Below, in pieces: positions 9,606 through 17,290 of a stretch of 52,636 nt of DNA. Location: assembly GCA_964655775.1 (NCBI GenBank), contig CAZZNQ010000016.1:1-52636 (forward strand). Reading direction: 5' to 3'. Both the position numbers and the translations under genes were made by a program. This DNA comes from CAZZNQ01 sp964655775. GTDB taxonomy: Bacteria; Planctomycetota; Brocadiia; SM23-32. A model generated the notes under the pieces. The model saw only the letters and a program-made list of their open reading frames with translations. It searched no databases and had not been told where the DNA came from. Numbering within the stretch: the first letter of the stretch is position 1; every line of letters begins with the position of its first letter.

Positions 9606-10819
9606 TCTTCTGCTCCTTCGTCGTCCTGCGCCGTGGCCGGCGGAAGCTCGACGCGGTAGATGTGCTCGGCAAGGGCCTCGAACGCATCCGAGAACCCATT
9701 CTCCCCGGCCGTGATGGTGCGGTCTTCGTCGACGACGGTGATCTTGGCGCCCTCCTGGAGTCCGCTGACGGAGATCGTCGCCTCGCCGGAGCGTCCTTCC
9801 ATGTCAACGTTCTGCGCGAAGATGTAGAGCGCTCCGTCAAGGTCGTGGGCCATGAAATGGTAATAGGCCCCGCCGCCCATCCTCATCACCACGGTCCGCT
9901 CCGTCGGCGGCGCGCAGATGGCGGGCGTCAGGCGCGTGATCTGCCCGTTGAGGCGTTTCAACTCGGCCCGCATCTCGTCGGTGGGCGCGAACTCGTTGAA
10001 CTCGGGGCGCCACGCGTGTGTGAAATACGTGATGCTGCGCGCGCCGCGTATGAGCGCCATCCAGACCTCCGCCCTTGTGTGTCGCAGCTCCACGTCATGC
10101 TGCCGTTCGTAGGTGATCCACTGGCTGCCCTTGCACGTCTCAATTGCGGCGGACACCGGCCGTTCGCCCGCATACGCGCGAAGTTGGGACACGCCGTCCG
10201 CGACCCAGGTCAGCTTGTCGGGTCGGTTCCAGCCGTAGATGGGGTAGACGTCGAAGCCGAGGAGGTCGCCGCCCTCGAGCTCCCGGCTGTAGTACTCGCG
10301 CTTGGCTTCCGGACTGCGGGACGACGCCCAGGACGGACCGACCATGAAGTATGCCGTCGAGCCGAGCCAGATGGGCCGGGTCGGGTCCTGGCTCTTCATG
10401 TCCTTGTAGGCGTCCATCACCTCCTCCACGGTCATGCGCGGCGTGCCCCTGTGGAAGCCCATGTCGGGCTCGTCCGGCTGGAGATATCCCAGGAGGGCCG
10501 GATGTCCCTTGGCCGCGGCATCGAAGTTGGGCATCGCGTAGCCTCCCGCCTCCGCGGCCAGATCGCAGAACTCGCGCGCCGGCGGGATGCGGTTGTGGTT
10601 GCCCGCGAACGTGTTGAATCCCAGGCTCCGCAGCAGCGGGAAGCGGCTGGTGTTCTGGGCCCAGGACATCAGCGGGATGAAAGGCTTCCCGTTCACCATC
10701 AGCTCGTTGTTCCCGCCGACGGAAACCGTCTCGACGGGTTCGAGCTTCTGCGCGGCCATTGCCGGCGAGCCCAGAAGTGCCGCCAACCCCAGTATCAGCA
10801 GCAACTGCTTCGCGTGCAT
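9602..10819 (-). CDS. Exported TIM-barrel glycoside-hydrolase-like protein (paralog of 3923-5215)
   Basis: A 405-residue protein with a signal peptide (LLLILGLAALLGSPAMA). It opens with VSVGGNNELMVNGKPFIPLM, an N-terminal strand pair typical of glycosidase-like barrels, followed by LGFNTFAGNH, GYLQPDEPDM, LLGFDVYPIYGWN, AAIETCKGSQW, RAEVWMALIRGARSITYF and a C-terminal beta domain. These match the order in the protein at 3923-5215. The conserved acidic residues in PDEPD and AAIET are candidate catalytic acids. Its last bases overlap the next gene's start, so it probably works with the protein at 8124-9605. Substrate unknown. Confidence 0.8.
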   Translation of the reverse strand: MHAKQLLLILGLAALLGSPAMAAQKLEPVETVSVGGNNELMVNGKPFIPLMSWAQNTSRFPLLRSLGFNTFAGNHNRIPPAREFCDLAAEAGGYAMPNFDAAAKGHPALLGYLQPDEPDMGFHRGTPRMTVEEVMDAYKDMKSQDPTRPIWLGSTAYFMVGPSWASSRSPEAKREYYSRELEGGDLLGFDVYPIYGWNRPDKLTWVADGVSQLRAYAGERPVSAAIETCKGSQWITYERQHDVELRHTRAEVWMALIRGARSITYFTHAWRPEFNEFAPTDEMRAELKRLNGQITRLTPAICAPPTERTVVMRMGGGAYYHFMAHDLDGALYIFAQNVDMEGRSGEATISVSGLQEGAKITVVDEDRTITAGENGFSDAFEALAEHIYRVELPPATAQDDEGAEE

Positions 10820-10846
10820 GTTCCATCCTCCCCCGTCTGTGTGTGA

Positions 10847-12064
10847 CTACTCGAAGTGTGGCCGCAGTTTCTCGTCGAAGACGACCGGCTTGCTGCCCGC
10901 ATCGACGCTCATGCGCACGGCCTGGTTGACGGCGACACCGACCAGTGCGTGGATGGGCAGCGCCCGGCAGGCGCCCGCCTCCCACTTGGAGATCAGCTCC
11001 TTGCGGACCGCCGTCCTCTCATCGCCGCTCTTGCCGCGGGTGGCCTGCATCAGAAGCTGGGCGTCGTGGATGCCCTGGCTGTTGCTCTCGTAGCCGTAGC
11101 CGGTCCAGTCGGTATCGCCCGGCTCGTCCCAATCGTCGTAAGGTTTCATGAAGTTGGGGTTGTACAGCTCGTAGCCGCCAGAATCGGTGGTGAAGTAGCA
11201 GTTCCGGTCGGCGTGGTCGGCCTTGTACTCGCCCTTTGTGCCCTGCAGCATCATCCCCTGCTGAGTCATGAGGGCGTTCTTGTCCGGGATGACCCACGAC
11301 GTCTGGATCCAGAACGCGCTGCCGTTCTCCCACTGGATCACGGCCTGCACGGCGTCGTAGGCGTCGCTTCCGTGCTGGGGGAGGTACTTCTTCTGGCCGA
11401 AAGCGATGACGCGCTGGGGCTTGAGGCCGGTGACGTAGTAGAACACGTCCGCGTAGTGCGTGCCGATGTACTCGAACGGGCTGGACTTCTCCGCCCAGAG
11501 CTTGAACTTGTCCAGCGGCATGTACTTCGGTTCTTCGATCCAGGCGTGCCCGTACAGCACCTCGCCCAGGTCGCCCTTGCGGTAGCGATATCGCAGCGCG
11601 CGGACGGCGCGATCGCGCCGCTTGTGGTATTCGGTGAAGACGTAGGCGCTCTTCTCGCGCGCTTTGTCGATGATCTGCCAGGCTTCATCCACCTTCAGGC
11701 ACAGGGGCTTCATGCAGACGACGTCGCGCCCGGCGCCGATCGAGTCCAGCACCATCCGCGTGTGCAGGTGGTCGGGCGTTGTCACGAAGACCATTCCGTT
11801 CTCCGAGAGCTGCTCCAGCTGGCGCTTGTACTCGTCGGGCATGTTCTCGTCCGGCGCGTGCTCGTCCGGGTCCGGCACACCGACGAACTCCTCGTCGGGG
11901 AACACCGTGCGCAGCCGGCTGATTATGCTCGAGTTCAGCGATACGACGGTAACCTTGCCGACGTTGCCGCGGCGCCTCTCCTGGAATATGGTCGGCAGAA
12001 CCGCGTCCTCGCAGATCATGCCGCCGCCGATGACCAGTATGTCCACCTTGTCGTTCGAACCCAT
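10847..12064 (-). CDS. Gfo/Idh/MocA family NAD(P)-dependent oxidoreductase
   Basis: The N-terminal Rossmann fold begins VDILVIGGGMICEDAV with a glycine-rich loop. VFVTTPDHLHTRMVLDSI and the segment CMKPLCLK follow, where the family Lys-Pro pair sits although the usual Glu before it is Met. ADVFYYVTGLKPQRVIAFG belongs to the C-terminal alpha/beta domain. Length is 405 residues. The ATG at 12064 has GGAGG seven bases upstream. It is the first gene of the minus-strand series, 27 bases before the exported barrel protein, and has no signal peptide, so it is probably cytoplasmic and acts on sugars or cyclitols released by the secreted enzymes. That role is inferred. Confidence 0.85.
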   Translation of the reverse strand: MGSNDKVDILVIGGGMICEDAVLPTIFQERRRGNVGKVTVVSLNSSIISRLRTVFPDEEFVGVPDPDEHAPDENMPDEYKRQLEQLSENGMVFVTTPDHLHTRMVLDSIGAGRDVVCMKPLCLKVDEAWQIIDKAREKSAYVFTEYHKRRDRAVRALRYRYRKGDLGEVLYGHAWIEEPKYMPLDKFKLWAEKSSPFEYIGTHYADVFYYVTGLKPQRVIAFGQKKYLPQHGSDAYDAVQAVIQWENGSAFWIQTSWVIPDKNALMTQQGMMLQGTKGEYKADHADRNCYFTTDSGGYELYNPNFMKPYDDWDEPGDTDWTGYGYESNSQGIHDAQLLMQATRGKSGDERTAVRKELISKWEAGACRALPIHALVGVAVNQAVRMSVDAGSKPVVFDEKLRPHFE

Positions 12065-12134
12065 AGTGCGTCCTCCATTTGGGGTCAAGCCGCCGAACGC
12101 GGCCCGGCGATATGCTCACTTTAGCGGGGACGCC

Positions 12135-12163
12135 AGCGTATACGGTGGGCGCGCTCTTGTCAA
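12135..12163 (-). promoter_or_regulatory. Possible sigma-70 promoter for the 12.1-2.6 kb gene series
   Basis: On the minus strand TTGACA (12163-12158) is followed after 17 bases by TACGCT, about 70 bases before the oxidoreductase start. The -35 box is perfect, the -10 box is poor (a TATACG at 15 bases is the alternative). Confidence 0.35.
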
Positions 12164-12264
12164 CGTTGAGAGGGAGCGGACGAGTGCCTTGAAACGCCGC
12201 CCATACCCAAGCACAATAGCGTGCAGTACACGGCAGTTCATTCCCCTGAGTGCCGGAGGCCCAG

Positions 12265-13443
12265 ATGGCCCGACTACTCGACGAAGTGAGCCGGAAGCTG
12301 CTGAAGAAGGCGCAGCGTCTGCGCGAAGACATCCACAGGCATCCCGAACTGGGGCTGGAGGAGTCGCGCACGTCCGAACTCGTGGCCGAGCACCTCGGAG
12401 CCATCGGCCTGGACAAGGTGCAGACGGGACTGGCTAAGACGGGCGTGGTGGGCGTGCTCGAAGGCGGCCAGCCTGGCCGGACCGTCGGCCTGCGCGCGGA
12501 CATGGATGCCCTGCCGATACGCGAGGAGACCGGGCTGCCGTACGCGAGCGAGAACGAGGGGGTGATGCACGCCTGCGGGCACGACGGCCACACGGCCGTG
12601 CTGATGGCCACGGCCGAGCTTCTGGCCGGCATGCGGGAGGAAATCGGGGGGACGGTCAAGTTCATCTTCCAGCCGGCGGAGGAGGGCGCCGGCGGCGGCA
12701 AGCTGATGGCCGAGGCCGGCTGCCTGAAGGGTCCGGACGTGGACGCCGTCTTCGCGTTCCACGGTCTGAGCAGCCTGGCGCCGGGAGAGGTGCTCATCAC
12801 CCCCACGCCGGCCGTCACCGCAAGCATGTTCAGCATCACCGTTGAGGGCAAAGGCGGCCACGGCGCCATGCCCCATCGCTGCGTGGACCCGGTGGTGGTG
12901 GCCGCGCAGATAGTCTGTGCCGCCCAGACCATTGTGAGCCGCGAGGTGCCGCCGGATGAGCCGGCCGTCCTCAGCTTCTGCTCCCTTCAATCGGGCGTCA
13001 AGGATAACGTGATCCCCGATTCGGCCGTGCTGCTCGGCACGGTGCGCTCCATGGAGGAGGGTGTTTCGAAGCGCATCCACCGCTCGCTGGGCAGACTGGC
13101 GCGTGCCGTGGCGAAGGGCATGCGGGCCCGCGCCGACTACGTGGCCGGGGAGTGGTTCCCGCCGGTTAAGAACGATGCGAAGCTGCTGGAGATGGTGCGC
13201 GAAGTCGCCGTGGCGACCGTGGGCCGGAAGCTGGTGCGGCAGCCCGACGAGCAGATCATGGGCGGCGAGGATTTCGCCTACTACCTCTCCGAACAGGGGG
13301 GCGTGCCGGGCGTGCTGTTCTGGGTCGGCGTCGGCTCCGAGGGCGGGATGCATACCTCGACGTTCGACTTCGGCTCGGAGGCGCTGGAGCCGGCCATACT
13401 GATGATGACCAATACGGCGCTCCGGTACCTGGCCGGCGGATAG
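12265..13443 (+). CDS. M20 family metallo-amidohydrolase (N-acyl amino acid / hippurate hydrolase type)
   Basis: Cytoplasmic zinc- or manganese-dependent peptidase-family M20D protein expected to cleave N-acyl amino acids or amino-acid conjugates. The metal-binding pattern is complete: HRHPELGLEE, RADMDALPI, MHACGHDGHTAVLM, FQPAEEGAGGGKLM and the later GGEDFAYY. A dimerisation domain begins near VTASMFSITVEGKGGHGAMP. Length is 392 residues, normal for the family. The ATG at 12265 is preceded by CCGGAGGCCCAG; an upstream GTG at 12250 would place that ribosome-binding site inside the gene. It stands alone between divergent neighbours. Confidence 0.93.
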   Translation: MARLLDEVSRKLLKKAQRLREDIHRHPELGLEESRTSELVAEHLGAIGLDKVQTGLAKTGVVGVLEGGQPGRTVGLRADMDALPIREETGLPYASENEGVMHACGHDGHTAVLMATAELLAGMREEIGGTVKFIFQPAEEGAGGGKLMAEAGCLKGPDVDAVFAFHGLSSLAPGEVLITPTPAVTASMFSITVEGKGGHGAMPHRCVDPVVVAAQIVCAAQTIVSREVPPDEPAVLSFCSLQSGVKDNVIPDSAVLLGTVRSMEEGVSKRIHRSLGRLARAVAKGMRARADYVAGEWFPPVKNDAKLLEMVREVAVATVGRKLVRQPDEQIMGGEDFAYYLSEQGGVPGVLFWVGVGSEGGMHTSTFDFGSEALEPAILMMTNTALRYLAGG

Positions 13444-13464
13444 GGGCGCAGGGCCGTTGTGTTC

Positions 13465-13493
13465 TTGACACGGGCGGTTCTGCCGGATATACA
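13465..13493 (+). promoter_or_regulatory. Sigma-70 promoter for the first cobalamin riboswitch
   Basis: TTGACA at 13465-13470, a 17-base spacer and TATACA at 13488-13493. A start near 13500 would place the RNA start at the 5' end of the riboswitch. Confidence 0.75.
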
Positions 13494-13497
13494 GGAA

Positions 13498-13682
13498 ACG
13501 ATAGGCGAGGTGCGCCGAGCGCCCCTCCGATTCGATAGGACGCTTCCGCTGATCCGGAAGACGGTGTGAATCCGTCGCAGACGCGCTGCTGTGACCGGGA
13601 TTGTCGTTTCGCGCGGCCACTGGGCTCCGGCCCGGGAAGGCCCGCGAGGGGAAGAACCCGGAAGCCAGAAGACCCGGCGGAA
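13498..13682 (+). promoter_or_regulatory. Cobalamin (AdoCbl) riboswitch 1
   Basis: The conserved elements occur in order: GAGGTGCGCC near the 5' end, a GATAGGA segment, GGTGTGAATCCGTCGCAG, the CTGCTGTGACCGGGA stretch, GCCACTGGGCTC, and the closing GGAAGCCAGAAGACC. This is the B12-box pattern, though the core departs from consensus at a few places (GCAGACGCGCTGCTGTG in place of GGTCCCGCCACTGT). It lies in the 430-base leader of the pseudopilin-like gene, which is otherwise empty. Ligand binding normally lowers expression. Confidence 0.88.
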
Positions 13683-13693
13683 GTAGCTGCTGA

Positions 13694-13722
13694 CCAGGGC
13701 TCCTCGCGACTTGGGAGACTGG
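13694..13722 (+). promoter_or_regulatory. Hairpin after riboswitch 1 (possible expression platform)
   Basis: CCAG at 13694-13697 and CTCC at 13700-13703 can pair with GGAG at 13714-13717 and CTGG at 13719-13722. No T-run follows, so this is not an intrinsic terminator. Control may act on translation or through Rho instead. Confidence 0.35.
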
Positions 13723-13873
13723 CTCCATGGTTCCGGTTCGCGTGCGGTCCTCCTCCATGGGGATGCCGTGCGTTTTGCCGGGTTCCACGGCATGCCACTT
13801 CCCCTCTGCGAGTCCTCTGGTATGACGGCGCGTGACGGGCTCCGTCCGTCGACGTGCAGGAAGGAGATGCGCC

Positions 13874-14647
13874 ATGGAAGTTCGCGAGAAGTGGTGGAAA
13901 CCCCGGGGATTCACGCTCATTGAGTTGCTGGTGGTCATATCGATCATCGCCATCCTGGCCGGCATGCTGATGCCCGTCGTTCTGCACGCACGCGAGGCCG
14001 CACGCTCCACGAAGTGCCTGAGCAACCTGCGGAACCTGGGGCAGGCCGCCGAGATGTACGCCATCGACTACGACGGCCGGATGCCGATCGCCTACTACTT
14101 CGACATGGACACGGGCAAGTTCCATTGCTGGGACATTACCACCGTGGGGTTCGGCCCGGGACAGAAGTTCGAGCCGGGTCTGCTCTGGCCCAACCTGGAG
14201 CTCAGCTCGGATAGCTCCGAAATCCATCAGTGCCCCTCCCTTGAAGCGAAGAACCCCTGGGACCAGGAGCTATACTCGGGCTACAACTACAACACCAGTT
14301 ACGTGGGCCACGGCAGCGGCGAAGTGCGGACCGAATCGGTTATGCAGGCCGCGATCAAGGACCCCAAGAACTGCGCCCTGTTCGGCGACGGCGAGTACGC
14401 CGACGGCCCGAACAAGTTTATGCGCGCTCCCTTCGGCGATGGCAAATGGGGCGACCGCGGCTTCGTGGGCCGGTACGCGGGAACTCAAGGCTACCGGCAC
14501 CAGGGGCAGACCAACGTGATCTTCGCCGACCTGCACGCGGTTTCCTGGGGCGAGCGCTACACCAACAGCTACCCCTTCGAGGAACCCAACATCGCCCCCG
14601 GTACGGGCTTCCTCTCGGAGGACGATTCCCTCTACGACCTGGAGTGA
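13874..14647 (+). CDS. Prepilin-type N-terminal cleavage/methylation protein (pseudopilin-like, DUF1559-type)
   Basis: A 257-residue protein with a prepilin leader: the short basic start KWWKPRG, then FTLIELLVVISIIAILAG, so cleavage is expected between Gly and Phe with Glu at +5. After the helix come CLSNLRNLGQAAEMYAIDY, as in pseudopilin-like proteins abundant in this group of phyla, and QTNVIFADLHAV, equivalent to the family's NVLFADGHV. It should sit in the inner membrane or a pseudopilus. The ATG at 13874 has GGAAGGAG upstream. A cobalamin riboswitch controls it, which is unusual for this family and suggests a role linked to corrinoid supply; this is inference. Confidence 0.9.
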   Translation: MEVREKWWKPRGFTLIELLVVISIIAILAGMLMPVVLHAREAARSTKCLSNLRNLGQAAEMYAIDYDGRMPIAYYFDMDTGKFHCWDITTVGFGPGQKFEPGLLWPNLELSSDSSEIHQCPSLEAKNPWDQELYSGYNYNTSYVGHGSGEVRTESVMQAAIKDPKNCALFGDGEYADGPNKFMRAPFGDGKWGDRGFVGRYAGTQGYRHQGQTNVIFADLHAVSWGERYTNSYPFEEPNIAPGTGFLSEDDSLYDLE

Positions 14648-14673
14648 GAAGGCCGGCGCGCTGTCCTGCGCAA

Positions 14674-14690
14674 TGGACACAGCGTGTCCA
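14674..14690. repeat. Short perfect inverted repeat after the pseudopilin-like gene
   Basis: TGGACAC, a three-base loop and GTGTCCA. No T-run follows; it could be a weak Rho-dependent stop signal or an operator. Apart from this repeat I see nothing between the gene end and the sigma-54 type site at 14803. Confidence 0.4.
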
Positions 14691-14802
14691 CGACGATAGA
14701 CAGTTTTGCGCGAAGGCCGCAACCGGTGGCGCCTGTCATATGACGTTTCCTTTCAGGCTCTTACTGAGTGCCCGGGCCGGATCCGGCGCTGTCGCCCCCG
14801 GG

Positions 14803-14818
14803 TGGCACGGTCATTGCA
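14803..14818 (+). promoter_or_regulatory. Sigma-54 (RpoN) type promoter
   Basis: TGGCACGGTCATTGCA fits the -24/-12 consensus (TGGCACG, four bases, TTGCW) at every defined position. It lies about 70-80 bases upstream of riboswitch 2 and reads toward the PEP-CTERM gene. Sigma-54 promoters upstream of PEP-CTERM genes are known from organisms with the PrsK/PrsR regulators. Confidence 0.72.
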
Positions 14819-14884
14819 CGCCCGTGCCTGGTAAGAAAGTCGTTGCTCCGGCGCACTCGCGGTAGGCGCGTCGGCACAAGTCAA

Positions 14885-15058
14885 TAGCCTTCAGGCCATC
14901 GGTGCGGGCGCGAACGCGCCCGCCGGGAAGCCGGTGAGAGTCCGGCGCGAGGCCGTCACTGTAACCGGAGACAAAGGCAGCAACGCCACTGGCCCCCGTA
15001 GGGCTGGGAAGGGCTGCCGGAGGACAATCCGGAAGCCAGGAGACCGGCCGGTGGTCTG
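14885..15058 (+). promoter_or_regulatory. Cobalamin (AdoCbl) riboswitch 2
   Basis: A near-consensus B12 element: GGTGCGGGCGCG at the 5' part, GGGAAGCCGGTGAGAGTCC, GCGAGGCCGTCACTGTAACC, AACGCCACTGG, GGGCTGGGAAGG and the closing GGAAGCCAGGAGACCGGCC. It is clearer than riboswitch 1 and unlike it is followed by a terminator. It controls the PEP-CTERM protein gene. Confidence 0.95.
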
Positions 15059-15139
15059 CCCGTGTCAACGTCTCCGGCACCGAGACGGCGGGGGCCTGAA
15101 AGCGACGCCGTTGCTCCACGCGCGGTGTGTGCCAGAGAG

Positions 15140-15178
15140 CCCTTCTGTCCCATTCGGCCGGGGACGGGAGGGTTTTTT
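15140..15178 (+). terminator. Intrinsic terminator, expression platform of riboswitch 2
   Basis: CCCTTCTGTCCC (15140-15151) pairs with GGGACGGGAGGG (15161-15172) through 12 base pairs including two G-U pairs, with a nine-base loop, followed by six T. Its place between the aptamer and the coding region suggests cobalamin-controlled transcription termination. Confidence 0.85.
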
Positions 15179-15274
15179 CGTCCAACTACCGGGCCGGACA
15201 CCCCCGCCGCAGCGCCGGGAGAGAGTGTCTCCGGGCGTCTCTCTGCAGTACCTCTACACGGATAGGAGATCACA

Positions 15275-16216
15275 ATGACTGGCCGCACGCTTCTCATCTC
15301 AGCCGTTCTCATAGCATTCGCGACGGGGGTTGCGAGCGCCGACCCCTACGCTGACTTCATCCCGGCAGGCGGATACGTCGAGGGCGCAGGAGTCGGCAGC
15401 GACTATCTCACCGGTGACCCGTTCAGCGATCCGTTGGCGGCCCTGGGCGCGCCGACTGTGGACACCACCGGTTTCGTTCCCTCCTTCGGCGACCCCGCCA
15501 ACGTCAACCCCGTCAACGCGGCGTGGCGTCCCTGGGAGATCGTGTCCGTCGGCCTCGGCGGCTACCTGACCGTCGGCTTCGACGATCCGGTTGTGAACGA
15601 TCCCAACAACCCCTACGGCATGGATTTCATCGTCTTCGGGAACAGCTTCGTGACCGTGCTGGAGGACGCCGCCGGCAATCCCCAGTACTGGAACACCGAC
15701 GACGACCCCGCCGACAGGTTCATGACGGATTCGTTCCTCGCTGAGCCGGGCATCGTGTCGGTCAGCCAGAACGGCACCGACTGGTACGAGTTCGACTCGG
15801 TTTTCGCCGACGACTGGGCTCCGACGCTGGGGCGCGTGTACGACCCAGACAGCCCGGACCCCACCCTTGGCGCGTGGAACGAATGGTGGGGCGGCCCTAC
15901 GGACCCCACGCTGCCGCTCGATCCGTCCATCACACTGGACTGGGCCGAAGGGCTCAGCGTCGCCGACGTCTGCCTGGCGTACGGCATGTCGGCCGGCGGC
16001 ACGGCGTTTGACCTGGACTGGCTGGGGGTAGCCGGACTGGACTGGATCAGCTACATCCGCGTTTTCAATCCCGACGGCAGCGGCTACACCACCGAGATCG
16101 ACGCGTTTGCGGACGTGTCGCCGCTGGGCGGGCCGGCGCCTATACCCGAGCCGGCCACCTTCGCCCTGCTGATCGCGGGTGGCATTGGGGCCGTCGCACG
16201 GCGACGCAGGCGCTGA
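15275..16216 (+). CDS. PEP-CTERM sorting domain surface protein under cobalamin riboswitch control
   Basis: A 313-residue secreted protein. The signal peptide (LLISAVLIAFATGVASA) is followed by a beta-rich acidic body. The end is a PEP-CTERM tail: IPEPATFALLIAGGIGAVA then RRRRR, the signal for exosortase sorting to the cell surface. The body has VSVGLGGYLTVGFDDPVVND, MDFIVFGNSF, EPGIVSVSQNGTDWYEF and SYIRVFNPDG. This GGY-x-x-VGFD ... FGN-F ... EPGIV ... WYE layout recalls surface proteins in B12-uptake loci of Bacteroidota, by memory only. The ATG has TAGGAG upstream. The regulation makes a corrinoid-capture role plausible. Confidence 0.92.
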   Translation: MTGRTLLISAVLIAFATGVASADPYADFIPAGGYVEGAGVGSDYLTGDPFSDPLAALGAPTVDTTGFVPSFGDPANVNPVNAAWRPWEIVSVGLGGYLTVGFDDPVVNDPNNPYGMDFIVFGNSFVTVLEDAAGNPQYWNTDDDPADRFMTDSFLAEPGIVSVSQNGTDWYEFDSVFADDWAPTLGRVYDPDSPDPTLGAWNEWWGGPTDPTLPLDPSITLDWAEGLSVADVCLAYGMSAGGTAFDLDWLGVAGLDWISYIRVFNPDGSGYTTEIDAFADVSPLGGPAPIPEPATFALLIAGGIGAVARRRRR

Positions 16217-16243
16217 CGAGCCGCGATGCCTTGTCCACAGGCT

Positions 16244-16272
16244 GCGAGCCCGGCCCAGGCGACCGGGCTCGC
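16244..16272. terminator. Bidirectional hairpin between convergent genes
   Basis: GCGAGCCCGG and CCGGGCTCGC form a perfect 10-base-pair stem with a nine-base loop between the PEP-CTERM gene and the convergent hydrolase gene. No clear T-run on either side, so the call rests on stem and position. Confidence 0.5.
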
Positions 16273-16276
16273 GGCC

Positions 16277-17095
16277 TCACAGATCCCGCACGCTCTCCGC
16301 TATCTCCAGGTAGAAGGCCCGTATCCGGTGTTCGAGATCGGCGCCCGCCTTCTGCTGTGCGGGATCGGCCACGTCCCACCAGCCGATCTCGTTGCGGTGA
16401 TCGGCCTCGATGGCCTTCACAAAGCACTCCTGGCGCCACGTGGCCGATTTGAGAGACACCAGGCCGTCGTTCTCGCCTTCCGCATCCTCGATTATCCGGT
16501 GCGGGAAGCGAAGCGGCGCGAAGGTCTTGCGCCGCGCCTGCACTCCGGCGTAGGTCCTGTAGACCACGCCGTTCTCGGCTTCCAGGCGCTCGGCGCGCCT
16601 GTTGAAATCGGCGCAGGGATCGGTGGCCAGGTCCCGGAAGCCCTGGATGTTCAGCCCGAAGCGGCCGGCGAAGCCCACCATCGCGCCCATGTGCTGCAGG
16701 CCCCAGTCCGCGAAGCTGGAGCCCCAGTGCGGGGTGCCGATGGTGGAGAGCGAGGCGACGCGGTCGGCCAGCCCGAACTGCACGATCATGTGGCGCGCGT
16801 CCAATCCGCCCATGCTGTGGGCGATGATGTGCACGCGGGGGTAGAGGGTGAAGTTGCGAGTGATGCGCAGCAGTTCGGCCCGCAGCTCGTGTGCCCGGTC
16901 CTCCAGGGAGGCGGCCCAGCTCACACTGGAGTGAAAGACGGTGAAGCCGTGTCGCGTCAGGTGGCTGCGGATCTTGCGGAAGTAATGCAGGCGATCGTCG
17001 TCGCGGTTGTCCAGGTCGAACGTGATGTTCATCAGCGCGTCGAACCGGCAGATACCGTGCGCCAGCACTATGGGACATTCGTCCGATTCCGTCAT
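16277..17095 (-). CDS. Alpha/beta hydrolase, triacylglycerol-lipase-like
   Basis: A 272-residue protein with the complete lipase pattern: PIVLAHGICRFD (oxyanion region), VHIIAHSMGGLDARHMI (nucleophile Ser), STIGTPHWGSSFADW, ENDGLVSLKSA (Asp) and DHRNEIGWWD (His). This resembles class I bacterial lipases of the HSMGG / GTPH / NDGLV type. No signal peptide is visible, so export is doubtful and the substrate may be an intracellular ester. The start at 17095 follows AAAGGGGAAGGT. It converges with the PEP-CTERM gene and looks monocistronic. Confidence 0.88.
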   Translation of the reverse strand: MTESDECPIVLAHGICRFDALMNITFDLDNRDDDRLHYFRKIRSHLTRHGFTVFHSSVSWAASLEDRAHELRAELLRITRNFTLYPRVHIIAHSMGGLDARHMIVQFGLADRVASLSTIGTPHWGSSFADWGLQHMGAMVGFAGRFGLNIQGFRDLATDPCADFNRRAERLEAENGVVYRTYAGVQARRKTFAPLRFPHRIIEDAEGENDGLVSLKSATWRQECFVKAIEADHRNEIGWWDVADPAQQKAGADLEHRIRAFYLEIAESVRDL

Positions 17096-17179
17096 ACCTT
17101 CCCCTTTCTGTACGGCTCAACGTCCCGATTATAGGTGTTTGGCCCGGCGTGGCGCAGCCGTCGGTCGCCGGAATACTTA

Positions 17180-17208
17180 TTGCGTTGAGGTGGGTGGGAG
17201 TGTAGAGT
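17180..17208 (+). promoter_or_regulatory. Possible promoter of the LEPR-XLL gene
   Basis: TTGCGT, a 17-base spacer and TAGAGT, ending about 80 bases before the GTG start. Confidence 0.38.
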
Positions 17209-17290
17209 ATCGTCCTGCGACAGTGACCCGCCGGCCCAAGCCGCCGGGTCCTTGCCGGGTATCCGTCTGGGCGAAGAAGGGGGAGGGACC

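Noticed and set aside
13566..13923. Short open frames inside riboswitch 1
   Set aside because: They overlap the aptamer and have no ribosome-binding site or similarity.
12274..14227. Long minus-strand frames over the amidohydrolase, riboswitch 1 and pseudopilin gene
   Set aside because: They cross a clear riboswitch and two well-supported genes; shadows.
17138..17155. Second sigma-54 site before the LEPR-XLL gene
   Set aside because: TTGGCCCGGCGTGGC matches the -24 part only loosely and has TGGC where TTGC is needed.
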